Source of the DNA: DATFVJ01 sp963851085
GTDB lineage: Bacteria > Actinomycetota > Actinomycetes > Streptosporangiales > Streptosporangiaceae
Assembly: GCA_963851085.1 (NCBI GenBank)
Contig: CAWKNX010000023.1
Coordinates: forward strand, 62,001 to 126,000
Direction: 5' to 3'
DNA length: 64,000 nucleotides
The translations under genes and the position numbers were made by a program. Shown here in pieces: positions 17,617-27,306 of this stretch (its first letter is position 1; each line of letters begins with the position of its first letter). The notes beneath the pieces are model-generated. The model was not told where the DNA came from, made no database searches, and worked only from the letters and a program-made list of their open reading frames with translations.

Positions 17617-18928
17617 GCTCCCGAGCTTGCCACGGCCCGCGCTGGTTGGCGAGGCGGGCCCTCGGCTCGCATCGCCCGGACATCACGCGGGATGAGGGTA
17701 AGCGCGGATGCCACGATGATCGCGGCGGCGGCGCCGTACTGCGTGGCGGAGACCCCGATCGCGGAGACCCCGATCGCGGCGGCCACGGGTCCGGCCACGA
17801 GGGCACCGGCAGGCATCGCCATCACCGAGCCGAGTGCGTCGTAGGCGAAGACGCGCGCCAGCTTCCCCTGCGGGATTTTCCTGGTCAGGGCCACCGTCCA
17901 CTGGACCATCATTATTTCGATGGTGATGCCGAGGCCGAACGACGCGGCGCAGATCACCGGCAGCGGCCACAGCATCGCGAGCGATAGCGGCGAGATCGCC
18001 ATGGCCGCGCGCCGATGACGACCACGAACAGCATGGGCCGCCGTGGGCTGAAGCGCAGCGACACCAGGCCCCCGACGATCAGGCCGCCGGATTCGGCCGC
18101 TGTGATCGCGCCCCATGCGGCGGGCCCGCCGAGGTGCTCCTTGGCCACCACGGGGCCGAGCACCTGGAACGCTCCGTACCAGGCCATCATGATGACGCTG
18201 AACTGCGCCACGATCGCCCACAGCCAGGTGCGGGAGCGGACCTCCGGCCAGCCTTCGCGTAGCTCCGCAGCATGCCTGGCCGCCGCTGCGGCGCGCGGCC
18301 GGCGCTGCGGATCGACAGCAGCAGCGGGACGGAGACGAGCATTCCCAAGCCCGCAGATGGTGAGCGCCCATCCGGGCCCGGCGGCGGCGGCGAATATGCC
18401 CGCGGCCGCGGCGCCACCCATCTGCGCGGCATTCATCGCCAGCCGGCTCAGCGCGCTGGCTGTTGCAGCAGTTCGGCGGGCACCAGCCGGGGCAGCAGTG
18501 CCTGCGGCGCCGGGTAGAAGACCGCGATACCCGTGCCTGCCAGCGTCTGGAGCAGGAGCATCTGCCATAGCCGCGCCTGGTGGGTGAGCACGAGCAGGCC
18601 GAATGCGCCCTCGCCCGCGGCGATCATGATATTTCCCGCGATGATCACTCGCTGCGGCGGAATCCGGTCCGCGATGACACCGCCGATCAGCGTGAACACG
18701 AGCGACGGCGCGATCTGAGCGGCGGGCAGGGTACGACAGGTCGGCGGTGGACCCGGTCTCGTTCAGCACCGCGAAGGAGACACCGACCAGCGAGAATGCG
18801 AACGCCGCCGGCGCGAGCAGGCGGTCGGCGAGCAGGAGCCGGAAGTCCCGGATCGCCAGCACGGGCAGGTGGCGGCCGAACCCGCGCCACGCCATCGTTG
18901 GCGTCCGATCCTGTCGAGGCTGTGCCAT
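17613..18928 (-). pseudogene. MFS transporter, multiply frameshifted
   Basis: The reading is scattered over three frames. It starts with MAWRGFGRHLPVLAIRDFRL and FAFSLVGVSFAVLNETGS (to ~18735), continues as VFTLIGGVIADRIPPQRVII and LLQTLAGTGIAVFYPAPQAL (18699-18448), then MNAAQMGGAAAAGIFAAAAG, VAQFSVIMMAWYGAFQVLG and finally SFGLGITIEIMMVQWTVALT to the end at 17613. Together these make a full-length (~430 codons) major-facilitator efflux-type protein with at least five frame changes. The number of shifts marks it as a real pseudogene. A 15-bp duplication (GVSAI GVSAT) lies near 17745-17780. It is divergent from psuK. Confidence 0.88.
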
Positions 18929-19012
18929 TCAAGGTACCGTGAATCGGCTTGATCGTCCGTGCCTCGCCGGTGTGGTGCCGTCCCACCTCCAGGCACCGGC
19001 GCAGGAGGTGGT

Positions 19013-19828
19013 ATGGGGGGAGCCGCTGCAGGCGGCGGCGTCATCGGCGTTGTCGGCGACCTGAATCTGGACGTCGTCGTCTGCGCATCGCAGCCAGTCG
19101 CTGAGGAGACCGACACGGACGTGCGTACCTGGGTCGGGGCCGGCGGCCAGGCGGCCAACGTCGCCGCCTGGGTTGTCGCCCTCGGCGGGCAGGCACGGCT
19201 CGTCGCGGCGCGCGCGGCCGACCCGGCCGGCCGCCTGGTTGCGGACGAGCTTGCCGGCCGCGGCGTCGACCTGACCGGGCCCATGGTGTCCGGGCGGACG
19301 GGCGTCGTGGTGTCGCTGTCGGACCACGGGAACACCAGGTCGATGCTCACCGATCGCGGGGTCGGCCCGCACCTGGACGCGGCGGCGCTACAGGCCGGGT
19401 GGTTCGACGGGTGCACCCGGCTGCATCTGCCGGCCTACAGCCTGGTCTCGGCGCCGATCCGCGCTGCGGCCCTGGCCGCGGCCGGGTACGTGCCACGGCT
19501 GAGCGTCGATCTGTCCTCGACCGCCGCGCTGCGCGACTTCGGGGTCGGGCGCTTCCGCGAGCTGCTCGGGCGCCTGCGGCCAGACGTCGTGTTCGGCACC
19601 GAAGCAGAAGCTGCGCTGGTCGGGGACCTGCCTGGTGCCGATCTGGTGGTGAAGCTCGGCGCGCGGGGCGTTCTGGCCGGCGGCGTGCATTACCCGGCGC
19701 TGCCCACCCGCGCGGTCGACTCGACGGGCGCCGGTGATGCGTTTGCCGCCGGCTACCTGCTCGGGGGAGTGAGCCTGGGCTTACGGGCAGCGGCACGGGC
19801 GGTAGCGAAAATGGGGGCCATGCCGTGA
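19013..19828 (+). CDS. psuK: PfkB-family sugar kinase, probable pseudouridine kinase
   Basis: A 271-aa ribokinase-family protein. GVVGDLNLDVVV and the GAGGQAANVA loop bind the sugar, and DSTGAGDAFAAGYLLGG is the C-terminal signature with catalytic Asp242. ATG 19013 has an ideal GCAGGAGG six bases upstream. Its stop overlaps the psuG start (GTGA). This pairing with pseudouridine-5'-phosphate glycosidase is the reason to call it pseudouridine kinase: it would phosphorylate pseudouridine, and PsuG would then split the C-glycosidic bond to uracil and ribose-5-phosphate. The kinase assignment rests on context more than on residues. Confidence 0.8.
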   Translation: MGGAAAGGGVIGVVGDLNLDVVVCASQPVAEETDTDVRTWVGAGGQAANVAAWVVALGGQARLVAARAADPAGRLVADELAGRGVDLTGPMVSGRTGVVVSLSDHGNTRSMLTDRGVGPHLDAAALQAGWFDGCTRLHLPAYSLVSAPIRAAALAAAGYVPRLSVDLSSTAALRDFGVGRFRELLGRLRPDVVFGTEAEAALVGDLPGADLVVKLGARGVLAGGVHYPALPTRAVDSTGAGDAFAAGYLLGGVSLGLRAAARAVAKMGAMP

Positions 19829-20724
19829 CGATCCCGCTTCAGTTGGCCGGTGAGGTGGCCGAGGCCCTGCGCCTCGGCCGGCCGGTCGTCGCGCTCGAGA
19901 CGACGCTTGTCGCGCATGGTTTCTCCGACGGGCAGGGATTCGAGGTGGCGATCGCGGCTGAGGAGCGGGTGCGCTCCGCCGGTGCCACCCCGGCGACGAT
20001 CGGCGTCGTCGACGGCAGCGTCCGGGTCGGCCTCGGCAGCGCGGAACTCGAGCGTTTCGCCGACGCGGGCGCGGCGGCACGCAAGACCGGCGCGCGCGAC
20101 CTCGCCGTCTGCGTCGTGCAGCACGATCTCGGCGCCACGACGGTCGGCGGGACGCTCGCGGTGTGCCGCGGGCTCGGCATCCGCTTCATGGGCACCGGTG
20201 GGATCGGCGGGGTGCACCGGGGGTTCGCCCAGACGCTCGACATCTCTGGTGACCTCACGCAGATAGCCCGTACCGAGGCGGTCGTCGTGGCATCAGGTGC
20301 GAAGTCGATCCTGGACGTCGGCGCGACCTCGGAATTGCTCGAGACCCTCGGCGTGCCCGTGCTCGGCTGGCATACCGCGACGCTGCCGCGGTTCTACAGC
20401 GGTGAAGGCGGCCCCGCCGTGTCCGCGACGGTTTCCACGAGCGAGGAGGCCGCCAGGGTCGCCGCGCTGCACTGGCAGCTCAACCCGTCGTCGGGTGTGC
20501 TGCTTGCCCAGCCGCCGGTTTCCGGCCTGGACATCGAGCCGCTCATCGCCGAGGCGGTCGAGAGGGTGCGCCGCCAGGGGGTGAGCGGGCAGTCGGTGAC
20601 GCCGGCCGTTCTCGCGCTTGTCCACGAACTGAGCGGCGGGCGGAGCGTAGCGGTCAACCGCCAGCTCATCGCCGACAACGCGGCGCTGGCAGCCGAGGTC
20701 GCGGTCGCCTACGCGCGGCAGTAG
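19825..20724 (+). CDS. psuG: Pseudouridine-5'-phosphate glycosidase
   Basis: A 299-aa protein matching PsuG/YeiN throughout. ETTLVAHGFSDGQG lies near the N-terminus, then GGTLAVCRGLGIRFMGTGG, GGVHRGFAQTLDISGDL and VVASGAKSILDVGATSE, which includes the Schiff-base Lys. It cleaves the C-C glycosidic bond of pseudouridine 5'-phosphate reversibly with a divalent metal. It overlaps psuK by four bases, giving a two-gene pathway for pseudouridine salvage. An MFS remnant sits upstream in the opposite direction and could once have been a transporter for the pathway; that is inference. Confidence 0.93.
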   Translation: MTIPLQLAGEVAEALRLGRPVVALETTLVAHGFSDGQGFEVAIAAEERVRSAGATPATIGVVDGSVRVGLGSAELERFADAGAAARKTGARDLAVCVVQHDLGATTVGGTLAVCRGLGIRFMGTGGIGGVHRGFAQTLDISGDLTQIARTEAVVVASGAKSILDVGATSELLETLGVPVLGWHTATLPRFYSGEGGPAVSATVSTSEEAARVAALHWQLNPSSGVLLAQPPVSGLDIEPLIAEAVERVRRQGVSGQSVTPAVLALVHELSGGRSVAVNRQLIADNAALAAEVAVAYARQ

Positions 20725-20791
20725 CCAGCCGGTGGAGTTCCCACCGGCTGGCCGCCGCGCGCGTATGATCAGCGATGTCGAAGGAGGATGC

Positions 20792-21877
20792 GTGTCGGCC
20801 GTCGTCACCACGTCGAGCGGCGCGGGCGCCGGGGAGCCCATCGACACGGCGGGGACCGGGCTCAGGCGCGGCTGGGGCGTCAGCACCGAGCGGCAGCAGG
20901 CGATCGCGGAAACGCTTATGGACCTCGTGCCCCGCTCGGGCCGATTGTCACCCGCGCGGCTGCGCGACCTCACGCTGACGATCATCGGGCGCCGTGAGCT
21001 GTGGGCAGATCTCGTCGTCCACGATCCCGACGTCCGCTGGTATCTGCCGCTGGCCAGGTGGAACACCTGCGATGTCTGGCTGCTGGCGTGGGAACGCGGG
21101 CAGGACACCGACTGGCACGACCACGGCGGATCGTCCGGCTCGTTCGCCGTGGCCGAGGGCAGCCTGGTCGAGAGCTACCGCGTCACGAGCGGCCGCAGGC
21201 TCGGGCGGCGGCGCCTGCTCGCCGAGCATGCGGTGGCGTTCGGGCCTGGGCACGTGCACGACGTGGCACACGGCGGCGACGGGCCGGCGATCAGTATCCA
21301 CGCCTACTCGCCGCCGCTCGTGGCGATGACGTACTACCAGCCGACCGCCTACGGCCTGATCGCCAGGGAGACGGTCGCGATCGACGGCCCGGAAGGGACG
21401 CGCGGCCGGGGCGGCCACGACACGGCGCTCGCCGACGCCACGGCGTCGGCGGCGAGTCTCACCAGCGACGCACTCCCGGCGGGGGCGCCCGGCATCGACG
21501 ACCTGATCGCCGAGGCACGCAGCGGCCTGGTGCGGCTGCGGCCGGAGGCGGCTCTCGCGGCGCTCACCGATGGCGCGGTGCTCGTCGACATCCGGCCGCT
21601 TGAGCAGCGGATCGTGGAGGGCGAGGTGCCCGGGGCGATCATCATCGGCCGCAACGTGCTCGAATGGCGCCTCGACCCGCGCAGCGACGCGCGGATACCC
21701 GCCCTGGCGCGCGCCGATGCGCGGATCATCGTGATGTGCTCAGAGGGGTACGCGTCGACACTCGCCGCGGCGAGCCTGCGGCGGATCGGCCTGCGCGTTG
21801 CCACCGATCTCGAAGGCGGTTTCACGGCCTGGCGGGCGGCCAGCCTGCCGACACGGCCGGCGCAGGCGCTGGGCTGA
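20792..21877 (+). CDS. Cysteine dioxygenase-rhodanese fusion protein
   Basis: A 361-aa protein starting at GTG 20792, right after AAGGAGG. Residues ~25-185 are a cysteine dioxygenase cupin: DTDWHDHGGSSGSF provides His109 and His111, GHVHDVAHGG a third His (probably 156), and SIHAYSPP the conserved His170/Tyr172. Residues ~232-350 are a rhodanese domain with active-site Cys316 in VMCSEGYAS. The first half would oxidise cysteine (or a related thiol) with O2 to the sulfinate; the second would carry or transfer sulfane sulfur. The order matches known CDO-rhodanese fusions. It is 67 bp after psuG but functionally separate. Confidence 0.88.
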   Translation: MSAVVTTSSGAGAGEPIDTAGTGLRRGWGVSTERQQAIAETLMDLVPRSGRLSPARLRDLTLTIIGRRELWADLVVHDPDVRWYLPLARWNTCDVWLLAWERGQDTDWHDHGGSSGSFAVAEGSLVESYRVTSGRRLGRRRLLAEHAVAFGPGHVHDVAHGGDGPAISIHAYSPPLVAMTYYQPTAYGLIARETVAIDGPEGTRGRGGHDTALADATASAASLTSDALPAGAPGIDDLIAEARSGLVRLRPEAALAALTDGAVLVDIRPLEQRIVEGEVPGAIIIGRNVLEWRLDPRSDARIPALARADARIIVMCSEGYASTLAAASLRRIGLRVATDLEGGFTAWRAASLPTRPAQALG

Positions 21878-21900
21878 GCCGCGCGGCACGGGGTGGAGTA

Positions 21901-22787
21901 TCAGGGCTTGCTGCCCACGCCGGCCCACATGGTCGAGGCGCTCGCCGCTTCCAGCGCTGATCTCGGCCGCCATTCCGGCGCCCGCACGACCCCCGGGCTC
22001 GACCAGGGTCAGGCCGTCGAAGAACCGCGACACGTCGGCGTGGCTGCGCAATGCCACCTTCTGCACCATCATCTGGTTGAGCCGCTTGGCCATGTCGGCC
22101 ATCGCCTCGGCTTCGATGTCGTTGGCCGGGTGGGCGATCACCAGGTGGCTGCCCGCGGCACGGCGTCGAGTAACTGGGAGACGATCAGGTAGGGGTCGTC
22201 GGCTTCCGGGATGAACTGGAGCACCGCGACGAGCATGACCGCGATGGGCTGGCCGAAGTCCAGGACCGGGCCGCCTCCGCCAGGATGTGGCCGGTTTCGC
22301 GCAGGTCGGCGTCGATGTAGGCGGTGGCACCCTCCGGTGCGCTTGTCAGCAGCGCACGGGCGTGGCTCAGCACGACCGGGTCGTTGTCCGCGTAGACGAT
22401 CCTGCTGTCCGGCGCCACGGACTGGGCGACCTCGTGGGTGTTGTTCGCGGTGGGGATCCCGGCGCCGATGTCGAGGAACTGGCGGATGCCGGCGTCGTCG
22501 GCCAGGTAACGGACCGACCTGGCCAGGAATGCCCGGGTGGCCCGCACGGACGCGACCATGTCGGGGAAGGCGTCGATGCCCTGCTCGCCGGCCGCGCGGT
22601 CGGCCGCGAAGTTGTCCTTGCCGCCCAGCCAGTAATCCTGGACCCTGGCGATGTGCGCGACGCTGGTGTCGAACTTCGGCGGCCCACCGTCGCGCTCGGG
22701 GATCACGCTACGGAATCCGTTACCTGACACGGTCGCTTCACCACGGCTGCCCGCATTCACCGCACTGTGTACTGCCTTGCTGAACAT
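21901..22787 (-). pseudogene. Methyltransf_19 (DUF574) SAM methyltransferase, frameshifted paralogue
   Basis: It is homologous along its length to the intact gene at 62780-63664. Frame 1 (from ATG 22787) gives VAHIARVQDYWLGGKDNFAA and RQFLDIGAGIPTANNTHEVA. After a shift near 22265 another frame gives DFGQPIAVMLVAVLQFIPEA. A second shift leads to GSHLVIAHPANDIEAEAMAD and VSRFFDGLTLVEPG, and a third at the GGGGG run near 21990 leads to VVRAPEWRPRSALEAASAST and the stop at 21901. Three shifts mark decay. The family is expanded in actinomycetes and its substrates are unknown. Confidence 0.88.
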
Positions 22788-22849
22788 TAGCGTGATCGGA
22801 TACGGTTCCGCGGTCGGGGTCGCGGCCGGCGCTCGCTAGCATCCGGGAC

Positions 22850-23671
22850 ATGGCGCTGCACATTCCGAGCCCGCCGGTCAGCGGCATCCACATCGGCCCG
22901 CTGGACATCCATGTCTACGGGCTCATGTATGTGGTCGGGATCACGCTGGCGATCATCATCACCAGGCGGCGCTGGCAGGCTGAGGGCGGCGACCCCGACC
23001 TCGTCGGCGACGTGGCGCTGTGGAGTGTGCCCGCGGGGATAGTCGGCGGGCGGATCTACTTCGACGTCACCACGCCCAAATACATCCCACCGCACTGGTG
23101 GGGACCGTTTGCCGTGTGGGACGGCGGGCTCGGCATCTGGGGCGGGATCGCTCTGGCCGCCGTGGTCGGCATCTGGCGGCTGCGCAGGAACGGCGCGAAC
23201 GTGCCTGTCTTCATGGACGCCGTGGCGCCGGCCCTGCTCGTCGCCCAGGGCATCGGGCGTATCGGCAATTACTTCAACCAGGAACTTTTCGGTGGCCCGA
23301 CGAGCCTGCCCTGGGGCCTGGAGATAGCACCCGCGTACCGGCCCCCGGGCTATACGCGGTACGCCACCTTCCATCCGACCTTCCTGTACGAGCTGATCTT
23401 CGACATGGCGCTCGCGGCGGCGCTCGTGTGGCTCGGTCACCACCGGGGCATCCGGCCGCCGGGCCTGTTCGCCCTCTACGTGACCGGATACTCGGCGTTC
23501 CGGATCTTCGAGGAGTCGCTGCGGGTGGACCCGTCGGAGCATTTCCTCGGCCTGCGGCTGAACTTCTACGTTGCCTCCGCGCTCGCCCTGTTCGGGCTCG
23601 GCTGGTTCATCTGGACGCAGCTCAGGGCGAAGGTGCCGGCGGACGCCACCGTTGAGGTGTCCTCACGCTGA
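22850..23671 (+). CDS. lgt: Prolipoprotein diacylglyceryl transferase
   Basis: A 273-aa polytopic membrane enzyme that transfers diacylglycerol from phosphatidylglycerol to the lipobox Cys of prolipoproteins, the first step of lipoprotein maturation. The signature GRIGNYFNQELFGGPTSLPW and the WDGGLGIWGG loop (equivalent of the essential HGGLG, here D replaces H) are visible, with VTGYSAFRIFEESLRVDP carrying conserved charged residues. About seven hydrophobic segments are present and the length is normal. Only 62 bp separate it from the divergent methyltransferase pseudogene, so its promoter lies there. Confidence 0.93.
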   Translation: MALHIPSPPVSGIHIGPLDIHVYGLMYVVGITLAIIITRRRWQAEGGDPDLVGDVALWSVPAGIVGGRIYFDVTTPKYIPPHWWGPFAVWDGGLGIWGGIALAAVVGIWRLRRNGANVPVFMDAVAPALLVAQGIGRIGNYFNQELFGGPTSLPWGLEIAPAYRPPGYTRYATFHPTFLYELIFDMALAAALVWLGHHRGIRPPGLFALYVTGYSAFRIFEESLRVDPSEHFLGLRLNFYVASALALFGLGWFIWTQLRAKVPADATVEVSSR

Positions 23672-23802
23672 CTGCCGGGCCTGCGCCGCGGCGGCCGTGC
23701 TGCGTTGCCCCGGGGGGTGATCCCCCGGGATCCCCCCGGCCCCCGCGCCGGCGGCACATCGGCGGTTGCCGCATCCGCGGCAGCCGTTAAGATCCTGGCT
23801 CG

Positions 23803-25684
23803 GTGGCTACCTCCGACATCGGCTCCGAGGTCAGCGAGGCGTCGCGCGTGTTGCGGCGCGTCTTCGGCTACGAGTCTTTCCGTGACGGCCAGCGGGAGAT
23901 CATCGATCACGTCGTCGCCGGCGGCGACGCGCTCGTGCTCATGCCGACCGGTGGCGGCAAGTCGCTGTGCTACCAGATTCCCGCGCTCGTGCGCGCCGGA
24001 ACGGGCGTCGTCGTCTCGCCGCTCATCGCGCTCATGCAGGATCAGGTCGACGCCCTGACCGTCCTCGGCGTGCGGGCGGGCGTCCTCAATTCCACGCAGG
24101 ACGCCGGCGAGCGCCGGCTGGTCGAGTCGGCGTTCCTCGCGGGGGAGCTTGACCTGCTCTACCTGGCGCCGGAACGCCTGCGGGCGCAGTCGGCGCTGAG
24201 ATTGCTCGACCGTGGCCAGATCTCGCTTTTCGCCATCGACGAGGCGCACTGCGTGGCCCAGTGGGGGCACGACTTCCGGCCCGACTACCTCGCCCTGTCC
24301 ACATTGCACGAGCGCTGGCCCACGGTACCCCGTATCGCGCTCACCGCGACGGCCACCGAGGCGACCCATGCTGAGATCGCGTCCAGGCTGAACCTGGAGA
24401 GAGCCCGCCACTTCGTGGCGAGCTTTGACCGCCCGAACATCCAGTACCGCATCGTGGCGAAGGACGAGCCCCGGCGGCAGCTGCTCGACCTGCTGCGCAC
24501 CGAGCACGTCGGGGACGCGGGCATCGTCTACTGCCTGTCACGCGCGTCGGTGGAGAAGACCGCGGAATTCCTGGTGGCCAGCGGGATCGCGGCGCTGCCC
24601 TACCACGCCGGGCTCGACGCGCGTACCCGCGCCGCGAACCAGGCGCGCTTCCTGCGCGAAGACGGCGTCGTCATGGTGGCCACCATCGCGTTCGGCATGG
24701 GCATCGACAAGCCCGACGTGCGCTTCGTCGCCCACCTCGACCTGCCCAAGTCCGTCGAGGGCTATTACCAGGAGACCGGCCGTGCCGGACGTGACGGCCT
24801 CCCCTCGACCGCCTGGCTTGCCTACGGGCTCGCAGACGTCGTGCAGCAGCGCAAGCTGATCGACACCTCCGAGGGCGACGGTGCACACCGCCGCCGTCTC
24901 GCCGCCCACCTGGACGCCATGCTCGCCCTGTGCGAAACGGTGGAATGCCGCCGCGCGCAGCTGCTTGCCTATTTCGGCCAGCGCGGGGCCGCGTGCGGCA
25001 ACTGCGACACGTGCCTGTTGCCGCCGCAGGCGTGGGACGGCACCGTCGCCGGCCCAGAAGCTGCTTTCCACCGTGCTGAGGCTGCGGCGCGAGCGGGGCC
25101 AGAAGTTCGGTGCGGGCCAACTCATCGACATCCTGCTCGGCAAGAAGACAGCCAAGGTCAGCCAGCACCGCCACGACTCACTCACGGTCTTCGGCATCGG
25201 CACCGAGCTGCGCGAGGCCGAGTGGCGCGGCGTGGTCCGCCAACTGCTCGCCCGCGGTCTGCTCGCCGTCGAAGGAGACTACGGCACGCTGGTGCTCACC
25301 GATGCGAGCGCCGCGGTGCTGCGGCGGGAACGCCAGGTCCTGCTGCGGCGCGAGCCGGAGCGGCCGACGCGGGCAGCTGCTGGTGACAGAGCCGGCCGGG
25401 GCACCAAGGCCCGGACCGTGGGAGCGCCCGCCGAGCTGCCGGAGGCGGCCGCGCCGGTGTTCGAGCAGCTGCGCGCCTGGCGCGCCGCCATGGCGAAGGA
25501 ACAGGGCGTGCCCGCGTACGTGATCTTCCACGACTCGACCCTGCGTGAGATCGCTGCCACGGTCCCGTCGTCGCTCGCGGAGCTTGGCAAGGTGAGCGGT
25601 GTCGGCGAGAACAAGCTCGCGAAGTACGGGCAGCAGATCCTCGACACCTTGAGCGCACACGGGCACGCGCCGTCCGGTGGCTAA
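23803..25684 (+). pseudogene. recQ: ATP-dependent DNA helicase RecQ, single frameshift
   Basis: It starts at GTG 23803. Helicase motifs are intact: Walker A PTGGGKS (48-54), DEAH (146-149), TATATEATHAEI, AFGMGIDKPDVRFVAH and QETGRAGRDG. The zinc Cys cluster CETVECRR/CGNCDTC follows. At about 25045-25060 the frame breaks; the +1 frame continues as AQKLLSTVLRLRRERGQKFG (RQC winged helix) and ends with an HRDC domain near the stop at 25684 (KVSGVGENKLAKYG). One extra base near GTCGCCGGCCC would suffice. With all ~627 codons otherwise intact, a sequencing indel is as likely as a recent mutation. RecQ unwinds DNA 3'-5' during repair. Confidence 0.9.
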
Positions 25685-25714
25685 TGATGTTGGTTTGGGG
25701 GGAAAGGGTGAGGT

Positions 25715-27241
25715 ATGGCGGGGTTAGCGTTGTCGTCGAAGATCCTCCGCGGCCTCGATTTCGGTGCGCCCGCGGCGGAACGGGACATCGGCCGGGGCCT
25801 TGAGAAATACTTCGTGGAATCCGCGGCTTACCAGCGTGTCCAGTCGGGAGCCAAGACGATCATCCTGGGCAACCGCGGTTCGGGGAAGAGCGCGATCTTC
25901 AAGGTTCTCGCGAGCAGGGAGCGGGCGCTTGGCAGCCACGTCATCGAGCTCGCGCCCGAGGACTACTCCTATGAGCTGCTCGGCTCCACGGTGGCCGCGG
26001 CGCATGCCGGTTCGTGGGCGAAGCACGGCGCGTACGCGGCCGCGTGGAAGTACCTCATCTACGTCCTGATCATGAAGGAGGTGTCGGCGCGGGGCGGGAA
26101 GGGCGCTTCGAGCTCGATCTACAAGTACGTGCGCGACAATCACGCGGATCCGCACATGGGCAAGCTCGCGGTGCTGATCTCCTACCTCAAGCGGCTCGAG
26201 GGCATCAAGGTCGGGCCCCTCAAGGCCAGCTTCAAGACACGTGAGCTTGACAAGCTGTACCAACTCGAGGAGATCAACCACCTGTTGCCGCATCTCAGGG
26301 ACGTGCTCGGCAGGCAGCGGGTCGTCGTGCTCGTCGACGAGCTCGACCGTGGCTGGGACTCCTCAGAGAACGCCAAGGCCTTCGTCTCCGGCTTGTTCCA
26401 GGCGTGCGTCTCGATCAACGAGATGCACGACAATCTCCGCGTGTACGTCTCGCTCAGGCAGGAGCTCTACGACGACATCCCCGCCCTGTACGAGGACGCG
26501 CAGAAATACCGCGACCTGCTCGAGACGATCAACTGGACCGAGGAGTCGCTGCTGAAGCTGATCGCCAAGCGGATAAGGCACTGCGCGCAGGAGAACGGCC
26601 ACAACGACGCCGCCCTCGACCAGGCTGGCGACAGCGCGTGCTGGAACGCCGTCTTCGCCACCCCGCCCGGCCATCCGGCGAACAATTCCTTCAGGTACAT
26701 GGTCGGCCGGACGCTGCACCGCCCACGGGAGATCATCCAGTTCTGCACCGAAACGGTCGAACTCGCCCGCGAGCGCGGCGTGGGACTGCCGCTGCCGTAC
26801 GCCGCGATCGGCTGGACCGAACGCGCCTATTCCGCCGAGCGCGCCAAGGACATCGCCGCCGAATACCGTTATCAGTACGCGGGCCTGCTCGGTATCTTCG
26901 ACGCGTTCCGCGGGCGGAGCGAGGTCATCACCCGCGATGACCTCGAATTGCTGTGCCTCGAGCTCGCGACCGGCGAGATCCGTACCAGCGGCACGGGCTC
27001 CTGGCTGCCCGACCGCGACCCGGACGAGCTGATCGAGATCCTGTGGCACATCGGGTTCATCACCGCACAGCCCGCAGGCGGCAACAGAATCCAGCTCGGT
27101 GACCGTGGGCCGTTCGTTGGCGTGTATCAGGTGCAGCATCTGAACCTCGCCGCGGTCCAGCGGTTCCAGGTGCATCCCATGTTCCGCGCCTACCTCGGCA
27201 TCAAGCAGGAGGTGCGTGGACAGCGCACCCCTGGGCGGTGA
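25715..27241 (+). CDS. P-loop ATPase, Sll1717-like family
   Basis: A 508-aa protein with Walker A GNRGSGKSA at 52-60 and Walker B VVVLVDELDRGW at 203-214, the layout of the Sll1717-type P-loop ATPases. GLEKYFVESAAYQRVQSGAK precedes the P-loop, and a long alpha-helical C-terminal half follows with NNSFRYMVGRTLHRPREIIQ. No membrane segment, nuclease or TIR domain was seen. Such ATPases resemble KAP/STAND NTPases often tied to phage defence or signalling, but this gene has no obvious partner: recQ ends 30 bp upstream and alkB begins 65 bp downstream. A GGGGAAAGG ribosome site precedes ATG 25715. Confidence 0.78.
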   Translation: MAGLALSSKILRGLDFGAPAAERDIGRGLEKYFVESAAYQRVQSGAKTIILGNRGSGKSAIFKVLASRERALGSHVIELAPEDYSYELLGSTVAAAHAGSWAKHGAYAAAWKYLIYVLIMKEVSARGGKGASSSIYKYVRDNHADPHMGKLAVLISYLKRLEGIKVGPLKASFKTRELDKLYQLEEINHLLPHLRDVLGRQRVVVLVDELDRGWDSSENAKAFVSGLFQACVSINEMHDNLRVYVSLRQELYDDIPALYEDAQKYRDLLETINWTEESLLKLIAKRIRHCAQENGHNDAALDQAGDSACWNAVFATPPGHPANNSFRYMVGRTLHRPREIIQFCTETVELARERGVGLPLPYAAIGWTERAYSAERAKDIAAEYRYQYAGLLGIFDAFRGRSEVITRDDLELLCLELATGEIRTSGTGSWLPDRDPDELIEILWHIGFITAQPAGGNRIQLGDRGPFVGVYQVQHLNLAAVQRFQVHPMFRAYLGIKQEVRGQRTPGR

Positions 27242-27306
27242 CCCCCCGGATGACCCTGGGGACCCGCTGTCGAACATGTGTTTGAAGCGGTGGTTATGCT
27301 TGAGCC

